From: Serratia marcescens
GTDB taxonomy: Bacteria > Pseudomonadota > Gammaproteobacteria > Enterobacterales > Enterobacteriaceae
Length of the DNA stretch: 64,000 bases
Direction: 5' to 3'
NCBI RefSeq assembly: GCF_001902635.1
Contig: NZ_MJAO01000011.1
Span: 62,001-126,000 of the forward strand
In this document: positions 18,879 to 31,737 of the stretch, in pieces
Layout of the letters: every line of letters begins with the position of its first letter
How positions within the stretch are numbered: the stretch's first letter is position 1
Position numbers and translations under genes: made by a program
The notes under the pieces: generated by a model
Database searches by the model: none
The model's input: the letters and a program-made list of their open reading frames with translations, nothing else
Told to the model about the DNA's origin: nothing

Positions 18879-19982
18879 ATGAAAAACGTTGGTTTCATCG
18901 GTTGGCGCGGAATGGTCGGCTCGGTTCTCATGCAACGCATGACGGAAGAGCGCGATTTCGACGCCATTCGCCCGGTCTTTTTCTCCACCTCGCAGCACGG
19001 TTCCGCCGCGCCGGCCTTCGGCGGCCAGCAGGGCACGCTGCAGGATGCATATGACGTCGACGCATTGAGCGCGCTCGATATCATTATTACCTGTCAGGGC
19101 GGCGATTATACCAACGAAGTTTATCCTAAGCTGCGCGCCAGCGGTTGGCAGGGCTACTGGATTGACGCGGCCTCTTCGCTGCGCATGCAGGACGACGCCA
19201 TCATTATCCTGGATCCGGTCAACCACGCGGTGATTCAGCAAGGCCTGGACAAAGGCATCAAAACCTTCGTCGGCGGCAACTGCACCGTCAGCCTGATGTT
19301 GATGTCGCTCGGCGGCCTATTCGCCAACGATCTGGTTGAGTGGGCGTCGGTCGCCACCTACCAGGCGGCCTCCGGCGGCGGCGCGCGCCACATGCGCGAA
19401 CTGCTGACCCAAATGGGCATGCTGCACGCCGACGTGGCGAAAGAGCTGCAGGACCCGGCTTCCGCCATTCTGGATATCGAACGCAAGGTGACCGAGGCCA
19501 CCCGCAGCGGCAAACTGCCGACCGACAACTTCGGCGTGCCGCTGGCCGGCAGCCTGATCCCGTGGATCGACAAGCAGCTCGACAACGGCCAAAGCCGCGA
19601 AGAGTGGAAGGGCCAGGCGGAAACCAACAAGATTCTGAACACCGGCAGCGTGATCCCGGTCGATGGCCTGTGCGTGCGCGTCGGCGCGCTGCGCTGCCAC
19701 AGCCAGGCGTTCACCCTGAAACTGAAAAAAGACGTGTCGCTGCCGGAAATCGAGCAGATACTGGCGACGCACAACGACTGGGTGCGCGTGATCCCGAACG
19801 ATCGCGAGCTGACCATGCGCGAACTGACGCCTGCTGCGGTCACCGGCACGCTGAATACGCCGGTTGGCCGTCTGCGCAAGCTGAATATGGGGCCGGAGTA
19901 CCTGTCGGCGTTCACCGTGGGTGACCAGCTGCTGTGGGGCGCGGCCGAACCGCTGCGCCGCATGCTGCGCATCCTGCTGTAA
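18879..19982 (+). CDS. asd: Aspartate-semialdehyde dehydrogenase
   Basis: A 367-residue NADPH-dependent enzyme making aspartate semialdehyde for lysine, diaminopimelate, threonine and methionine. It has the N-terminal dinucleotide motif [17 protein letters not shown] and catalytic Cys135 in GGNCTVSLM; the substrate-binding [14 protein letters not shown] follows. Length and alignment match E. coli Asd. It is followed by a hairpin (GGGGGCTG / CAGCCCCC, 19994-20017) without a T run. Confidence 0.96.
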   Translation: MKNVGFIGWRGMVGSVLMQRMTEERDFDAIRPVFFSTSQHGSAAPAFGGQQGTLQDAYDVDALSALDIIITCQGGDYTNEVYPKLRASGWQGYWIDAASSLRMQDDAIIILDPVNHAVIQQGLDKGIKTFVGGNCTVSLMLMSLGGLFANDLVEWASVATYQAASGGGARHMRELLTQMGMLHADVAKELQDPASAILDIERKVTEATRSGKLPTDNFGVPLAGSLIPWIDKQLDNGQSREEWKGQAETNKILNTGSVIPVDGLCVRVGALRCHSQAFTLKLKKDVSLPEIEQILATHNDWVRVIPNDRELTMRELTPAAVTGTLNTPVGRLRKLNMGPEYLSAFTVGDQLLWGAAEPLRRMLRILL

Positions 19983-20425
19983 CCTGTACTTCCCGGGGGC
20001 TGGCTGTTTTCAGCCCCCTAACGCCTCATTTTCCGCTTTTTTGTTCGCCGCGCTCTGCGCCGGGCAACGTCACCGCAAGCCCCGCTTCAATGGGCTGTAT
20101 CCCGCATATTCCCTCGTCGGCCGCCGCAGGCAGACGCCGTCGGGCTGGCAGTTTTCTTAATGAAGAATTTTCCTGAGCAATGCTGAGCAGTTTTTAACAG
20201 ACATTGGCTATGCTTAACGCAATGGCGAACAATTTTTCACCATGACTGAAATATTTCAAAAAATAAGCATAAAGAGCGAAATTCAGGTCGGCAGAGTAAA
20301 GATTGGTCAATAACCGACCGCAATCACGCTTTAGAGTCCGAACGCATTGCATGATGATCAAAACGGCCAAGGATTAACCAACACGCCGTCGCTTAGATCA
20401 TGCTGTTAATCTAAGGAAGAAGACT
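19983..20425. other. asd-glgB intergenic region
   Basis: These 443 bp hold the hairpin downstream of asd and, presumably, the glycogen operon promoter. Short open frames lack ribosome sites and motifs. The stretch 20160-20350 is AT-rich relative to its surroundings. I recognise no specific regulator site or RNA. Confidence 0.4.
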
Positions 20426-22612
20426 ATGCCTGTACTTCTCGATCGTGACGTGATTGATCAGATCATCTCCGGCCATTACGCCGATCCCTTTGCTCTGCTT
20501 GGCATGCATGCGACCGATAACGGTCTGCAGGTGCGCGCTCTGCTGCCGGACGCCACTGAAGTCTGGCTGGTGGAGCAGCAGACCGGCCGGCGGCTGGCGC
20601 AACTGAGCTGCGACGATCCGCGCGGTTTCTTCAGCGCCGTGGTGCCGCGGCGCAAAAATCCATTCCGCTATCAGCTGCAGGTCAACTGGCGCGATCATCA
20701 ACAGACCGTCGACGATCCCTACCGGTTCGGCCCGCTGCTGCAGGATATCGACAGCTGGCTGCTGGCCGAAGGCACGCACCTGCGTCCCTATGAACGGCTG
20801 GGCGCTCATCTCGCCACGTTGGATGGCGTCGACGGCGTCAGTTTTGCGGTGTGGGCGCCCAACGCCCAGCGCGTCTCGGTGGTAGGGGAATTCAACTTCT
20901 GGGACGGCCGCCGCCATCCGATGCGTCTGCGGCGTGAAAACGGCATCTGGGAACTGTTCCTGCCCGGCGTGCGGGCCGGCCAGCTGTACAAATATGAAAT
21001 CGTCGATTGCTATGGCAATACCCAGCTGAAAGCCGACCCTTACGCTTTCGAGGCGCAGATGCGCCCGGACACCGCCTCGCTGGTGGCACCGCTGCCGGAG
21101 GTGGTGCCGACGACGGAGGCGCGCCGTCGCGCCAACGACTTTGACCAGCCGATCGCCATCTATGAGGTGCATCTCGGATCGTGGCGCCGCCACACCGACA
21201 ATCACTTTTGGCTCAGCTACGGCGAACTGGCGGTGCAGCTTATCGACTATGTGAAGGACATGGGATTCACCCATATCGAGCTGCTGCCGGTCAACGAGCA
21301 CCCGTTCGACGGTAGCTGGGGCTATCAGCCGCTGGGGCTGTATGCGCCGACCCGGCGCTTCGGTACGCCGGCCGACTTCAGGGCGTTCGTGGCGGCGGCG
21401 CATCAGGCGGGCATCAATGTGATCCTCGATTGGGTGCCGGGGCATTTCCCCAGCGATGCCTACGGTCTGGCGAACTTCGACGGCACCGCACTGTACGAAT
21501 ACGCCGATCCGCGCGAGGGCTTCCATCAGGACTGGAATACGCTGATCTACAACTACGGCCGCCACGAGGTGCGCAACTACCTGGCGGGCAACGCGCTGTA
21601 TTGGCTGGAACGCTTCGGCATCGACGCGTTACGGGTCGATGCGGTGGCGTCGATGATTTACCGCGATTACAGCCGCGCCGATGGCGAGTGGGTGCCGAAC
21701 TACTATGGCGGCAACGAAAACCTGGAGGCGATCTCCTTCCTGCGTTACACCAACCAAACCGTCGGCAAGGCGCAGCCGGGCGCGGTGACGCTGGCGGAGG
21801 AGTCCACCGATTATCCCGGCGTCACCCTGCCGCCGGACGCTAACGGCCTGGGGTTCCACTACAAATGGAATCTCGGCTGGATGCACGACACGCTTAATTA
21901 CATGAAGTGCGATCCGGTACACCGCAAGTATCACCACAATCAAATGACCTTCGGCATGCTGTATGCCTATACCGAGAACTTCGTGCTGCCGATCTCGCAC
22001 GATGAAGTGGTGCACGGCAAAAAGTCGATTCTCGATCGCATGCCGGGCGATGCCTGGCAGAAGTTCGCCAACCTGCGTGCCTATTACGGTTTTATGTGGG
22101 CGCATCCGGGCAAAAAGCTGCTGTTCATGGGATGCGAGTTTGCGCAGGGGCATGAGTGGAATTTCGATAGCAGCCTCGACTGGCATTTGCTGGAAGGGTT
22201 GGATAACTGGCATAACGGCGTACAGCGCTTGGTACGCGATCTGAACCATTGCTACCGGCAGCAGGCGCCGCTGTACGAGCGCGACTACCGCCCGGACGGC
22301 TTCGAATGGCTGGTGGTCGACGATCACGAGAACTCGGTGTTCGCCTTCGCACGCTACGATTCAAAGGGCAATGAGCTGATCGCCATCAGCAACTTTACCC
22401 CGGTGCCGCGTTACCGCTACCGCATCGGTATCTCGCGCGCCGGCGACTATCGCGAGATCCTCAATACCGATTCGCATCACTATCACGGCAGCAACGCCGG
22501 CAATCAGGGGCGGGTTTGTTCTGAAGCGGTCGGCAGCCACGGCCGCGACTTTTCCATCTGTGTGACGTTGCCGCCGCTGGCGACCCTCTACCTGCTGCGG
22601 GAGGCGTCATGA
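20426..22612 (+). CDS. glgB: 1,4-alpha-glucan branching enzyme
   Basis: A 728-residue GH13 enzyme, the exact E. coli length, which creates alpha-1,6 branches in glycogen. It has an N-terminal CBM48-type module (about 120-210; [25 protein letters not shown]) and a TIM barrel with nucleophile Asp in [18 protein letters not shown], acid/base Glu in [10 protein letters not shown], and SHDEVVHGK carrying the third acidic residue. The start ATG at 20426 has an AAGGAAGA site. It is the first gene of glgBXCAP and overlaps glgX by ATGA. Confidence 0.97.
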   Translation: MPVLLDRDVIDQIISGHYADPFALLGMHATDNGLQVRALLPDATEVWLVEQQTGRRLAQLSCDDPRGFFSAVVPRRKNPFRYQLQVNWRDHQQTVDDPYRFGPLLQDIDSWLLAEGTHLRPYERLGAHLATLDGVDGVSFAVWAPNAQRVSVVGEFNFWDGRRHPMRLRRENGIWELFLPGVRAGQLYKYEIVDCYGNTQLKADPYAFEAQMRPDTASLVAPLPEVVPTTEARRRANDFDQPIAIYEVHLGSWRRHTDNHFWLSYGELAVQLIDYVKDMGFTHIELLPVNEHPFDGSWGYQPLGLYAPTRRFGTPADFRAFVAAAHQAGINVILDWVPGHFPSDAYGLANFDGTALYEYADPREGFHQDWNTLIYNYGRHEVRNYLAGNALYWLERFGIDALRVDAVASMIYRDYSRADGEWVPNYYGGNENLEAISFLRYTNQTVGKAQPGAVTLAEESTDYPGVTLPPDANGLGFHYKWNLGWMHDTLNYMKCDPVHRKYHHNQMTFGMLYAYTENFVLPISHDEVVHGKKSILDRMPGDAWQKFANLRAYYGFMWAHPGKKLLFMGCEFAQGHEWNFDSSLDWHLLEGLDNWHNGVQRLVRDLNHCYRQQAPLYERDYRPDGFEWLVVDDHENSVFAFARYDSKGNELIAISNFTPVPRYRYRIGISRAGDYREILNTDSHHYHGSNAGNQGRVCSEAVGSHGRDFSICVTLPPLATLYLLREAS

Positions 22613-24591
22613 CGGAGCTGACAACCGGCCTTGCCGCGCCGCTGGGCGCGCATTATGACGGCGAAGGTATCAACTTCACCCTGTATTCGGCGCACGCCGA
22701 GCGGGTGGAGTTGTGCCTGTTCGACGGCCAGCAGCGCGAAGTGCGTTTGCCGCTGCCGGCGCGCAGCGGCGACGTTTGGCACGGCTATCTGCCGGGTGGC
22801 AAGCCGGGGCAGCGTTACGGCTACCGGGTCTACGGCCCGTTCGAACCGGCGAGCGGGCTGCGTTTCAACCCCAACAAGCTGTCGCTCGATCCCGCCGCCC
22901 GCGCGGTGGATGGGCCAGTGGCGGATCACCCGCACCTGCACGGCGGTTACGATCAGCCGGATCCGCACGACAGTGCGGAACTGATGCCGAAATGCGTGGT
23001 GGTGGACGAACATTACGACTGGCAGGACGATTGCCCGCCTGACACGCCTTGGGGACAAACGGTCATCTACGAAGCGCACGTGCGCGGCCTGACGCTGCTG
23101 CACCCGGCGATCCCGCCGGCGCTGCGCGGCAGCTTCGCCGCGCTGGGGCACCCGGTGATGATCGCCTACTTCAAACGCCTTGGCATCACCGCGCTGGAAC
23201 TGCTGCCCGTGCAGCAACATACCTCAGAACCGCGTCTGCAGCGGCTGGGGCTGATCAACTACTGGGGCTATAACGTGCTGGCGCCCTATGCGCCGGACAA
23301 CCGCTACGCCAGTCTGCGCACCGAGGGCACGCCGCTGAACGAATTCCGCGACGCGGTCAAGGCGCTGCACAAAGCCGGCATCGAGGTGATCATCGACGTG
23401 GTGTTCAACCACAGTGCCGAGCTGGATATGGACGGGCCGATGCTGTCGCTGAGCGGCATTGATAACCCGAGCTACTACTGGCTGACGCCGGAAGGGGATT
23501 ACGTCAACGACACCGGCTGCGGCAACACCCTGCGGTTGGATCAGCCGCAGGGCGTGGCCTGGGTGATGGACTGCCTGCATTTTTGGGTACGGGAGTGCCA
23601 TGTCGACGGGTTTCGCTTCGATCTGGGCAGCGTGCTCGGCCGCACGCCGGGCTTCGATCGCGATGCGCCGCTGTTTCAGGCGATGCTGGCGGACGATCTG
23701 CTGTCGCGCTGCAAGCTGATCGCCGAGCCCTGGGACATCGGCCCCGGTGGCTATCAGGTGGGGGCGTTTCCCGGGCGCTTCGCCGAATGGAACGACCATT
23801 ACCGCGACGACATGCGCCGTTTCTGGCTGCAGAGCGGCGTGTCGCTCGGCCAGTTCGCCCGGCGCTTCGCCGCCTCCAGCGATCTGTATAACCAGCACGG
23901 GCGGGCGCCCTACGCCACCGTCAACATGCTGACCGCCCATGACGGCTTTACCCTGCAAGACGTGGTCAGCTTCAACGAGAAACACAACCAGTTGAACGGC
24001 GAAGGCAACCGTGACGGCAGCGATCGCAATTTCAGCAACAACCACGGCGTTGAAGGCCTGGTCGCCGACGACGCCATTGTGCAACGCCGCAGGGCCAGCC
24101 AGCGGGCGATGCTCGCCACGCTGCTGCTGTCCCAGGGAACGCCGATGCTGCTGGCCGGCGATGAGCAGGGACACAGCCAGCAGGGGAACAACAACGCCTA
24201 TTGTCAGGACAACGCCACCACTTGGCTCGACTGGTCCACGGCGGATGACGCGCTGACCGATTACGTCGCGGCGCTGATCGCGCTGCGGCGACAGATCCCC
24301 GCTTTGCTGCAGGACAGCTGGTGGCAGCAGGACGACGGCAGCGTGCAGTGGCTGAACGCGCAAGGGCAACCGCTCGACGCGCAGCAGTGGGAGCAGGGAG
24401 AGCTGTACATGCAGATCCTGTTGTCGCAGCGCTGGCTGCTGCTGGTCAACGCCACGTCGCAAACGGTGGAAATGAAGTTGCCGGCAGGCGATTGGCACGT
24501 TGTCGCCCCCTTCATTCAGGAAGACTCACGGGCGGTACTGCCCGCCTGGCACCAGGCCGCGCGCTCGCTTTGCGTACTGGTACGGAAATAA
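22609..24591 (+). CDS. glgX: Glycogen debranching enzyme
   Basis: A 660-residue GH13 isoamylase-type enzyme that removes alpha-1,6 side chains of limit dextrin after phosphorylase trimming. An N-terminal CBM48 ([19 protein letters not shown]) precedes the barrel; catalytic motifs are [13 protein letters not shown] (Asp), [12 protein letters not shown] (Glu) and [11 protein letters not shown] (Asp). It overlaps glgB by four bases, indicating translational coupling, and ends 15 bp before glgC. Confidence 0.96.
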   Translation: MTELTTGLAAPLGAHYDGEGINFTLYSAHAERVELCLFDGQQREVRLPLPARSGDVWHGYLPGGKPGQRYGYRVYGPFEPASGLRFNPNKLSLDPAARAVDGPVADHPHLHGGYDQPDPHDSAELMPKCVVVDEHYDWQDDCPPDTPWGQTVIYEAHVRGLTLLHPAIPPALRGSFAALGHPVMIAYFKRLGITALELLPVQQHTSEPRLQRLGLINYWGYNVLAPYAPDNRYASLRTEGTPLNEFRDAVKALHKAGIEVIIDVVFNHSAELDMDGPMLSLSGIDNPSYYWLTPEGDYVNDTGCGNTLRLDQPQGVAWVMDCLHFWVRECHVDGFRFDLGSVLGRTPGFDRDAPLFQAMLADDLLSRCKLIAEPWDIGPGGYQVGAFPGRFAEWNDHYRDDMRRFWLQSGVSLGQFARRFAASSDLYNQHGRAPYATVNMLTAHDGFTLQDVVSFNEKHNQLNGEGNRDGSDRNFSNNHGVEGLVADDAIVQRRRASQRAMLATLLLSQGTPMLLAGDEQGHSQQGNNNAYCQDNATTWLDWSTADDALTDYVAALIALRRQIPALLQDSWWQQDDGSVQWLNAQGQPLDAQQWEQGELYMQILLSQRWLLLVNATSQTVEMKLPAGDWHVVAPFIQEDSRAVLPAWHQAARSLCVLVRK

Positions 24592-24606
24592 TAAAAGGAG
24601 TCAGCT

Positions 24607-25884
24607 ATGGTTAGGTTTGAAAATAAAGACCCCCTGATGTTGGCGCGCCAGCTGCCGATTAAATCCGTAGCGCTGATCCTGGCCGGCGGCCGCGGCTCAC
24701 GCCTGAAAGATTTGACCTCCACCCGCGCCAAGCCCGCCGTCCACTTTGGCGGCAAGTTCCGCATCATCGATTTCGCCCTGTCGAACTGCCTGAACTCCGG
24801 CATCCGTCGTATCGGTGTGATCACCCAGTACCAGTCGCACACGCTGGTGCAGCACATTCAGCGCGGCTGGTCGTTCCTCAACGAAGAGATGAACGAATTC
24901 GTCGACCTGCTGCCGGCCCAACAGCGCCTCAGCACTGAACATTGGTACAAGGGCACCGCCGACGCGGTGTACCAGAATCTGGATATCATCCGCCGCTACG
25001 AGGCCGAATACGTGGTGATCCTGGCGGGCGATCACATCTACAAGATGGATTACTCGCGCATGCTGATCGACCACGTCGAGAAGGGCGCACAGTGCACCGT
25101 GGCCTGTCTGCCGGTGCCGCGCAGCGAGGCCAGCGAGTTCGGCGTAATGAAGGTGGATGAGAGCGACCGCATCATCGAGTTTCTGGAAAAACCCGCCAAT
25201 CCGCCGGCGATGCCGGGCAACCCGGATATGTCGTTGGCCAGCATGGGCATCTATATCTTCAATGCCGCCTACCTGTTCCAACTGCTGGAAGAAGATATGT
25301 CGACCCCCGGCTCCAGCCACGACTTCGGCAAGGATCTGATCCCGAAAATCACCGCGCAGCAGGCGGCGTGGGCGCATCCGTTTACCTTGTCTTGCGTGAC
25401 CTCCAACCCCGATCTGCCGCCTTACTGGCGCGACGTGGGCACGCTGGACGCTTACTGGCGCGCCAACCTCGATCTGGCATCGGTGACGCCGGAGTTGGAT
25501 ATGTACGACCGCGCCTGGCCGATCCGTACCCACATGGAACCGCTGCCGCCGGCCAAGTTCGTGCAGGATCGCTCCGGCAGCCACGGCATGACCATGAACT
25601 CGCTGGTCTCCGGCGGCTGCATCGTGTCCGGTTCGGTGGTGGTGCATTCGGTGCTGTTCCCGCGCGTGCGAGTGAACTCGTTCTGCACCATCGACTCTAC
25701 CGTACTGTTGCCGGACGTGAACGTCGGCCGTTCCTGCCGCCTGCGGCGCTGCATTATCGACCGCGCCTGCCATATTCCTGAAGGCATGGTGATCGGGGAA
25801 AACGCCGATGAAGACAGCAAGCGTTTTTATCGCTCGGAAGGCGGCATCGTGCTGGTGACGCGCGAAATGTTGTCAAAATTGTGA
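24607..25884 (+). CDS. glgC: Glucose-1-phosphate adenylyltransferase
   Basis: A 425-residue enzyme that makes ADP-glucose from ATP and glucose-1-phosphate, the committed step of bacterial glycogen synthesis. The nucleotidyltransferase motif [20 protein letters not shown] is at about 25-44, and a left-handed beta-helix forms the C-terminal third. The AAGGAG ribosome site (24595-24600) lies six bases before the ATG. In E. coli CsrA represses this gene by covering that site, and the same arrangement is possible here. Confidence 0.96.
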   Translation: MVRFENKDPLMLARQLPIKSVALILAGGRGSRLKDLTSTRAKPAVHFGGKFRIIDFALSNCLNSGIRRIGVITQYQSHTLVQHIQRGWSFLNEEMNEFVDLLPAQQRLSTEHWYKGTADAVYQNLDIIRRYEAEYVVILAGDHIYKMDYSRMLIDHVEKGAQCTVACLPVPRSEASEFGVMKVDESDRIIEFLEKPANPPAMPGNPDMSLASMGIYIFNAAYLFQLLEEDMSTPGSSHDFGKDLIPKITAQQAAWAHPFTLSCVTSNPDLPPYWRDVGTLDAYWRANLDLASVTPELDMYDRAWPIRTHMEPLPPAKFVQDRSGSHGMTMNSLVSGGCIVSGSVVVHSVLFPRVRVNSFCTIDSTVLLPDVNVGRSCRLRRCIIDRACHIPEGMVIGENADEDSKRFYRSEGGIVLVTREMLSKL

Positions 25885-26019
25885 GTTAACGTGGGCGGCG
25901 GAACGATAGCCTGCCGCCCGATGAACGGTTCGATGGCTTGCGCAACGCGGTACGCATAACAGCGGCAAGCCTGCTTTATTTCTTATCCAGAGGCCGTTGG
26001 CCGACTTTCAGGAGTGATA

Positions 26020-27450
26020 ATGCAGGTCTTACACGTATGTTCTGAAATGTTCCCCCTGCTGAAGACGGGCGGACTCGCAGACGTGGTAGGTGCGCTGCCG
26101 GCGGCGCAAATCGCCGAAGGCGCCGATGTTCGGGTGTTATTGCCCGCTTTCCCTGACGTACGTAATGGCATACCGGACACCGTGCTGGTGGCGGAGATCG
26201 ATTCGTTTGCCGGCCGGGTGGCCCTGCGTTATGGCAACTATCACGGCGTAGGCATTTACCTGGTTGATGCCCCCTGGCTGTATGACCGGCCGGGCAGCCC
26301 GTACCACGATCAATCCATGTACGCGTACCCCGACAACCACCGCCGCTTTGCGCTGCTGGGCTGGATGGCCTGCGAGCTGGCCAAGGGGCTGGATCGCTAC
26401 TGGCGGCCGCACTTGGTGCACGCCCACGATTGGCACGCCGGCCTGACCTGTGCCTATCTGGCGGCTAATGGCCACCCGGCGCGCTCGGTGTTCACCGTGC
26501 ACAACCTGGCCTATCAGGGGCTGTTCTCCGCTCACCACGTGACTGAACTGTGGCTGCCGGCGTCGTTCTACGATCTCTACGGCCTGGAGTTCTACGGTCA
26601 GATGTCATTCCTCAAGGCCGGGCTGTTTTATGCCGACCACGTGACCGCCGTCAGTCCGACCTACGCGCGCGAGATCACCCGGCCGGAGTTCGGTTACGGC
26701 ATGGAAGGGCTGCTGCAGGAGCGGCAGCGGCAGGGGCGGCTGAGCGGCATTCTCAATGGGGTGGACGACAAGATTTGGGATCCGGCCCACGACCCGCGGC
26801 TGACCGCCCGTTATGACGCCGACGATCTGAAAAGCAAGGTCAAAAACAAGCTGCATCTGCAAAAGACCATGGGGCTGAAGGTGGACGAATCACTGCCGGT
26901 GTTTGCGGTGGTGAGCCGGCTGACCAACCAAAAAGGCCTGGATCTGGTGCTGCAGGCGTTGCCTGATCTGCTGGCGCAGGGCGGGCAACTGGCGCTGTTG
27001 GGCGCCGGCGACGCGGTGTTGCAGCAGGCGTTTCTGGCCGCCGCCGCCGACTACCCCGAGCAGGTTGGCGTGCAGATCGGCTATCACGAATCCTTCTCCC
27101 ACCGCATCATCGGCGGCGCCGACGTGATCCTGGTGCCGAGCCGCTTCGAACCCTGCGGCCTGACGCAGCTCTACGGCCTGAAGTACGGCACGCTGCCGCT
27201 GGTGCGGCGCACCGGCGGGCTGGCTGACACGGTGGTGGACTGCGCGCTGGAGAATCTGGCCGACGGCACCGCCAGCGGCTTCGTGTTCGATGATTGCGAC
27301 GCCGTTGCGCTGGGCAATGCCATTCGCCGCGCGATGGTGCTGTGGAGCCGGCAGAAACACTGGCGCCACGTTCAGCGCCACGCCATGAGCGTGGACTTCG
27401 GTTGGCCGGTGGCGGCGAAAGAGTATTTATCGCTTTATCAACGTTTGTAG
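26020..27450 (+). CDS. glgA: Glycogen synthase (ADP-glucose)
   Basis: A 476-residue GT5 glycosyltransferase adding ADP-glucose to the growing glucan. Lys15 in [18 protein letters not shown] is the ADP-glucose-binding KxGGL motif; the C-terminal domain has [22 protein letters not shown] and a second KTGG-like [10 protein letters not shown]. The ATG at 26020 is chosen over a GTG two codons earlier because it matches the family start [10 protein letters not shown] and has a CAGGAG site. It follows glgC after 135 bp. Confidence 0.96.
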   Translation: MQVLHVCSEMFPLLKTGGLADVVGALPAAQIAEGADVRVLLPAFPDVRNGIPDTVLVAEIDSFAGRVALRYGNYHGVGIYLVDAPWLYDRPGSPYHDQSMYAYPDNHRRFALLGWMACELAKGLDRYWRPHLVHAHDWHAGLTCAYLAANGHPARSVFTVHNLAYQGLFSAHHVTELWLPASFYDLYGLEFYGQMSFLKAGLFYADHVTAVSPTYAREITRPEFGYGMEGLLQERQRQGRLSGILNGVDDKIWDPAHDPRLTARYDADDLKSKVKNKLHLQKTMGLKVDESLPVFAVVSRLTNQKGLDLVLQALPDLLAQGGQLALLGAGDAVLQQAFLAAAADYPEQVGVQIGYHESFSHRIIGGADVILVPSRFEPCGLTQLYGLKYGTLPLVRRTGGLADTVVDCALENLADGTASGFVFDDCDAVALGNAIRRAMVLWSRQKHWRHVQRHAMSVDFGWPVAAKEYLSLYQRL

Positions 27451-27590
27451 TTCGCATTTCGCGCTTCGGGTTGGCGCGCGGCGGACAGCCGTATGGGTAG
27501 ATTGTCAGGGCGCGGCGTGACGCGTCCATGTTCAGCGGGGCCAGCTATTCCACGGCGAATGGCTGGGCTCCCTACAAGGGATCAAAAGCC

Positions 27591-30038
27591 ATGACTTCAC
27601 CGTTTAGTTACACCTCACCCACGGTCAGTGTGGAAGCGCTGAAACACTCCATCGCCTATAAACTGATGTTTATCGTCGGCAAGGATCCGGCCATCGCCAA
27701 TCGGCACGACTGGCTGAACGCCGTGCTGTTTGCGGTGCGCGATCGCATGGTGGAGCGCTGGCTGCGCTCCAACCGCGCCCAGCTGTCGCAGGATGTGCGG
27801 CAGGTGTATTACCTGTCGATGGAGTTCCTGATCGGCCGCACCCTGTCGAACGCGCTGCTGTCGATGGGCATCTATCAGGATATCGACAACGCGCTGAACG
27901 AGATGGGGCTTAGCCTGGCGGAACTGCTGGAAGAAGAGAACGACCCCGGGCTCGGCAACGGCGGGCTGGGGCGCTTGGCGGCCTGTTTCCTCGATTCGTT
28001 GGCAACGCTGGCGCTGCCGGGACGCGGCTACGGCATTCGCTATGAGTACGGCATGTTCAAGCAGAACATCGTCAACGGCCAACAGATGGAGTCGCCGGAC
28101 TACTGGCTGGAGTACGGCAATCCGTGGGAGTTTCCGCGCCACAACACCCGCTACAAAGTGCGCTTTGGCGGCCGGGTGCAACAGGAAGGCGCCAAGGCGC
28201 GCTGGCTGGAGACCGAAGAGATCGTGGCCACCGCCTACGATCAGGTGATCCCCGGTTTCGACACCGACGCCACCACCACCCTGCGGCTATGGGGCGCGCA
28301 GGCCAGTAACGAGATCAACCTCGGCAAGTTCAATCAGGGCGATTACTTCGCGGCGGTGGAAGATAAAAACCATTCGGAGAACGTGTCTCGCGTGCTCTAT
28401 CCGGACGACTCGACCTCATCCGGGCGCGAGCTGCGGCTGCGGCAGGAGTATTTCCTGGTGTCGGCCACGGTGCAGGATATCCTCAACCGCCATTGGCTGA
28501 TGCACAAAACCTTCGACAACCTGGCGGACAAGATCGCCATTCACCTTAACGACACCCATCCGGTGCTGTCTATTCCGGAATTGATGCATCGGCTGATTGA
28601 CGAACACAAGTTCAAGTGGCTCGACGCCTGGGAAGTGGTGGAGCAGGTGTTCTCCTACACCAACCACACGCTGATGAGCGAGGCGCTGGAAACCTGGCCG
28701 GTGGACATGATCGGCCGCATCTTGCCGCGCCATCTGCAGCTGATTTTCGAAATCAACGATCACTTCCTCAAGATGGTGCAGGAGGTGGCGCCGGGCGACA
28801 ACGATCTGCCGGCGCGGGTCTCGATCATCGACGAAACCAACGGCCGCCGGGTGCGCATGGCGTGGCTGGCGGTCGTGGCCAGCCACAAGGTCAACGGCGT
28901 TTCTGCCTTGCATTCCGAGCTGATGGTGCAATCGCTGTTCGCCGACTTCGCTCAGCTGTTCCCTAACCGTTTCTGCAACAAAACCAACGGGGTGACGCCG
29001 CGCCGCTGGTTGGCGCTGGCCAACCCGCCGCTGGCGGCGGTGCTGGACGACTGCATCGGCCATACCTGGCGTACCGATCTCAGCCAGCTGAGCGAGCTCA
29101 AAGCCAACGTCGACTACCCGAGCTTCCTGCAGGCGGTGCAGCGTGCCAAACGGCAAAACAAGGAGCGGCTGGCGCTGTATATCGCCAAGAAGCTCAACGT
29201 GGTGGTCAACCCGGATGCGCTGTTCGACGTGCAGATCAAGCGCATCCACGAGTACAAACGGCAGTTGCTCAATGTGTTGCATGTCATCACGCTGTATAAC
29301 CGTTTGCTGGATGATCCGGAAACCGAGCGCGTGCCGCGGGTGGTGATTTTTGCCGGCAAGGCGGCGTCGGCCTACTATGCCGCCAAACAGATCATCCGTT
29401 TGATCAACGACGTGGCGACGGTGATCAACAACGATCCGCGTGTACATACCCAGCTGAAGGTGGTGTTTATTCCGAACTACGGCGTCAGCCTGGCGCAGAT
29501 CATTATTCCGGCGGCGGATCTTTCCGAACAGATTTCGCTGGCGGGCACCGAAGCTTCGGGTACCAGCAACATGAAGTTCGCGCTGAACGGCGCGCTGACC
29601 ATCGGCACCCTGGACGGCGCCAACGTCGAGATGCGCGAACACGTGGGGGAGGAGAACATCTTTATCTTCGGCAATACCGCCGAACAGGTGGAAGAACTGC
29701 GCCGCAACGGCTACAACCCGCACCAGTATTACGAGCAGGATCCTGAACTGCATCAGGCGCTGACGCAGATCGCGACCGGCGTCTTCAGCCCGGGTGAACC
29801 GAAGCGTTACAGCAATCTGTTCGACTCGCTGGTGAACCTGGGTGACCATTACCAGCTGCTGGCGGACTACCGTAGCTATGTGGACACGCAGGACAAAGTG
29901 GACGAGGTGTATCTCAATCGGGACGAATGGACGCGGCGCGCGGTGCTGAATATCGCCAATATGGGCTACTTCTCGTCCGACCGCACCATCCAGGAGTATG
30001 CGGATGAGATCTGGCACATCCAGCCGGTGAAGCTGTAA
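27591..30038 (+). CDS. glgP: Glycogen phosphorylase
   Basis: An 815-residue GT35 phosphorylase, the exact E. coli length, releasing glucose-1-phosphate from glycogen. It contains the pyridoxal-phosphate lysine motif [22 protein letters not shown] and the nucleotide/glucose-binding core [23 protein letters not shown]. The start [20 protein letters not shown] at 27591 matches the family; an upstream open extension is rejected. It is the last gene of the glg unit and faces glpD across a shared terminator. Confidence 0.96.
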   Translation: MTSPFSYTSPTVSVEALKHSIAYKLMFIVGKDPAIANRHDWLNAVLFAVRDRMVERWLRSNRAQLSQDVRQVYYLSMEFLIGRTLSNALLSMGIYQDIDNALNEMGLSLAELLEEENDPGLGNGGLGRLAACFLDSLATLALPGRGYGIRYEYGMFKQNIVNGQQMESPDYWLEYGNPWEFPRHNTRYKVRFGGRVQQEGAKARWLETEEIVATAYDQVIPGFDTDATTTLRLWGAQASNEINLGKFNQGDYFAAVEDKNHSENVSRVLYPDDSTSSGRELRLRQEYFLVSATVQDILNRHWLMHKTFDNLADKIAIHLNDTHPVLSIPELMHRLIDEHKFKWLDAWEVVEQVFSYTNHTLMSEALETWPVDMIGRILPRHLQLIFEINDHFLKMVQEVAPGDNDLPARVSIIDETNGRRVRMAWLAVVASHKVNGVSALHSELMVQSLFADFAQLFPNRFCNKTNGVTPRRWLALANPPLAAVLDDCIGHTWRTDLSQLSELKANVDYPSFLQAVQRAKRQNKERLALYIAKKLNVVVNPDALFDVQIKRIHEYKRQLLNVLHVITLYNRLLDDPETERVPRVVIFAGKAASAYYAAKQIIRLINDVATVINNDPRVHTQLKVVFIPNYGVSLAQIIIPAADLSEQISLAGTEASGTSNMKFALNGALTIGTLDGANVEMREHVGEENIFIFGNTAEQVEELRRNGYNPHQYYEQDPELHQALTQIATGVFSPGEPKRYSNLFDSLVNLGDHYQLLADYRSYVDTQDKVDEVYLNRDEWTRRAVLNIANMGYFSSDRTIQEYADEIWHIQPVKL

Positions 30039-30051
30039 AACGTGGGAAGGT

Positions 30052-30084
30052 GAAAAAAGAAAAGGGCCGGATAACCGGCCCTTT
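30052..30084. terminator. Bidirectional terminator between glgP and glpD
   Basis: The stem AAAGGGCCGG / CCGGCCCTTT with an ATAA loop (30061-30084) has a T-rich flank on the minus strand (an A-rich stretch on the plus strand from 30052), so it ends glpD well and probably also glgP. Confidence 0.8.
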
Positions 30085-30098
30085 CGTTACGCTGCGGC

Positions 30099-31607
30099 TC
30101 AGGAAGCCAGAGACAGCGCTTTCGTTTTCGCGTGTTCCGCCAGCCAGGCTTGCACTCGCGCCTGCTGCGCGTCGTCCAGCCACATGCCCAGCTTGGTGCG
30201 GCGCCAGATGGCGTCATCCAGCTCCACCACCCACTCTTTCTCGGTCAGGTAGCGCAGTTCGGCTTCATACAGACCGTGGCCGAAGTCTTCGCCCAGATCG
30301 CCGAGGCCGTTGGCGCCGGCCAGGATCAGCTCACTCTGGCTGCCGTAGGTGCGGGCATAGCGGCGCGCCAGCGCTTCCGGCAGCCAGCCGTGCGCGTGGC
30401 GCAGTTTGGCCGCATAGCTGTCGCGGTCGCCGTCGATGTCACCGCCCGGCAGCGTGGCGTTTTTGGTCCACGCCGGGCCGCAGCCAGGGTAGTAGTTCGC
30501 CAGTTTTTCCATCGCGTGCTCGGCCAGCTTGCGGTAGGTGGTCAGCTTGCCGCCGAATACCGACAGCAGCGGCGCCTTGCCCTGCTCGTCGTGCACGTCC
30601 AGCGTGTAATCGCGGGTGATTGCCTGCGGTGAATCGGACTCGTCGTCGCACAGCGGACGCACGCCGGAGTAAGTCCAGACGATGTCGTCACGGCCCAGCT
30701 GCTTCTTGAAGTGGTCGTTGTACACTTTCAGCAGATAAGCGATTTCGTTCTCGTCGATCTTCACATCCTTCGGATCGCCTTTGTACTCCACGTCGGTGGT
30801 GCCGATGATGGAGAACTCGTCATTCCACGGGATCACGAACACGATGCGGTGGTCTTCGTTTTGCAGAATGTAAGACTGCGGCTGATCGTGCACGCGCGGC
30901 ACCACGATGTGGCTGCCCTTGATCAGACGGATGCCGTAAGGTGATTTCAGTTTCAGGCCGTCGTCGAAGAAGTTTTTCACCCACGGGCCGGTGGCGTTAA
31001 CCAGGCCTTTGGCGCGCCAGGTGAAGGTTTTGCCGCTGTCGATATCGACCGCTTCCACCATCCACAGGCCGTTTTCACGCCAGGCGCGGGTCACTTTGGT
31101 GCGGGTACGCACTTCGCCGCCGCGTTTTTCCACTTCCTGCGCGTTCAGTACCACCAGGCGAGCATCATCGACCCAGCAGTCGGAATATTCGAAACCGCGC
31201 TTCAGCTCAGGCTTCAGGACCGATTCTGGTCCAAAGCGCAAGCCCTTGCTGCCCGGCAGGCTGGTGCGTTTGCCCAGGTGATCGTACAGGAACAGGCCGA
31301 TGCGGATCATCCAGGCCGGACGCAGGTGTGGCTGGTGCGGCAGGCGGAAACGCATCGGGAAAGCGATGTGCGGCGCCAGCTTCAGCAGCACTTCACGCTC
31401 GGCCAGCGCTTCGCTCACCAGACGGAATTCGTAGTGTTCCAGGTAGCGCAGGCCACCGTGGATCAGTTTGGAACTGGCGGAAGACGTAGCACAGGCCAAG
31501 TCTTGCGCTTCCAGTAGCAGTACCGACAGCCCGCGCCCGGCAGCATCCGCCGCGATGCCGGCACCGTTGATGCCGCCACCGATAACGATCAAGTCTTTGG
31601 TTTCCAC
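30099..31607 (-). CDS. glpD: Aerobic glycerol-3-phosphate dehydrogenase
   Basis: A 502-residue membrane-associated flavoprotein oxidising glycerol-3-phosphate to dihydroxyacetone phosphate and passing electrons to quinone. The N-terminal FAD motif IVIGGGINGAGIAADAAGRG is at residues 8-27; SSASSKLIHGGLRYLEHYEF and FSIIGTTDVEYKGDP are family hallmarks. The first codon is GTG (31607), with GGAGG eight bases upstream; an out-of-frame ATG lies in the spacer. A GlpR-like operator and a CRP site are upstream. Confidence 0.96.
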   Translation of the reverse strand: METKDLIVIGGGINGAGIAADAAGRGLSVLLLEAQDLACATSSASSKLIHGGLRYLEHYEFRLVSEALAEREVLLKLAPHIAFPMRFRLPHQPHLRPAWMIRIGLFLYDHLGKRTSLPGSKGLRFGPESVLKPELKRGFEYSDCWVDDARLVVLNAQEVEKRGGEVRTRTKVTRAWRENGLWMVEAVDIDSGKTFTWRAKGLVNATGPWVKNFFDDGLKLKSPYGIRLIKGSHIVVPRVHDQPQSYILQNEDHRIVFVIPWNDEFSIIGTTDVEYKGDPKDVKIDENEIAYLLKVYNDHFKKQLGRDDIVWTYSGVRPLCDDESDSPQAITRDYTLDVHDEQGKAPLLSVFGGKLTTYRKLAEHAMEKLANYYPGCGPAWTKNATLPGGDIDGDRDSYAAKLRHAHGWLPEALARRYARTYGSQSELILAGANGLGDLGEDFGHGLYEAELRYLTEKEWVVELDDAIWRRTKLGMWLDDAQQARVQAWLAEHAKTKALSLAS

Positions 31608-31642
31608 GTCATCTTCCTCCAGATGTTCGAAATAGCTCTTTC

Positions 31643-31660
31643 ATGTTCGTTTTCGCTCAT
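31643..31660. promoter_or_regulatory. Candidate GlpR operator of glpD
   Basis: ATGTTCGTTTTCGCTCAT matches the GlpR operator pattern ATGTTCG-N4-CGAACAT at 12 of the 14 half-site positions. It is 36 bp upstream of the glpD start. A second half-site, ATGTTCGA, occurs at 31623. GlpR is encoded next door, which supports the call. Confidence 0.65.
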
Positions 31661-31737
31661 GATTGTAATCAAAAACCAACAAGCAAGCCAAGACTTAACC
31701 AAACAAAAACATTTAGGCGTGATAGAGCTAACAGTTT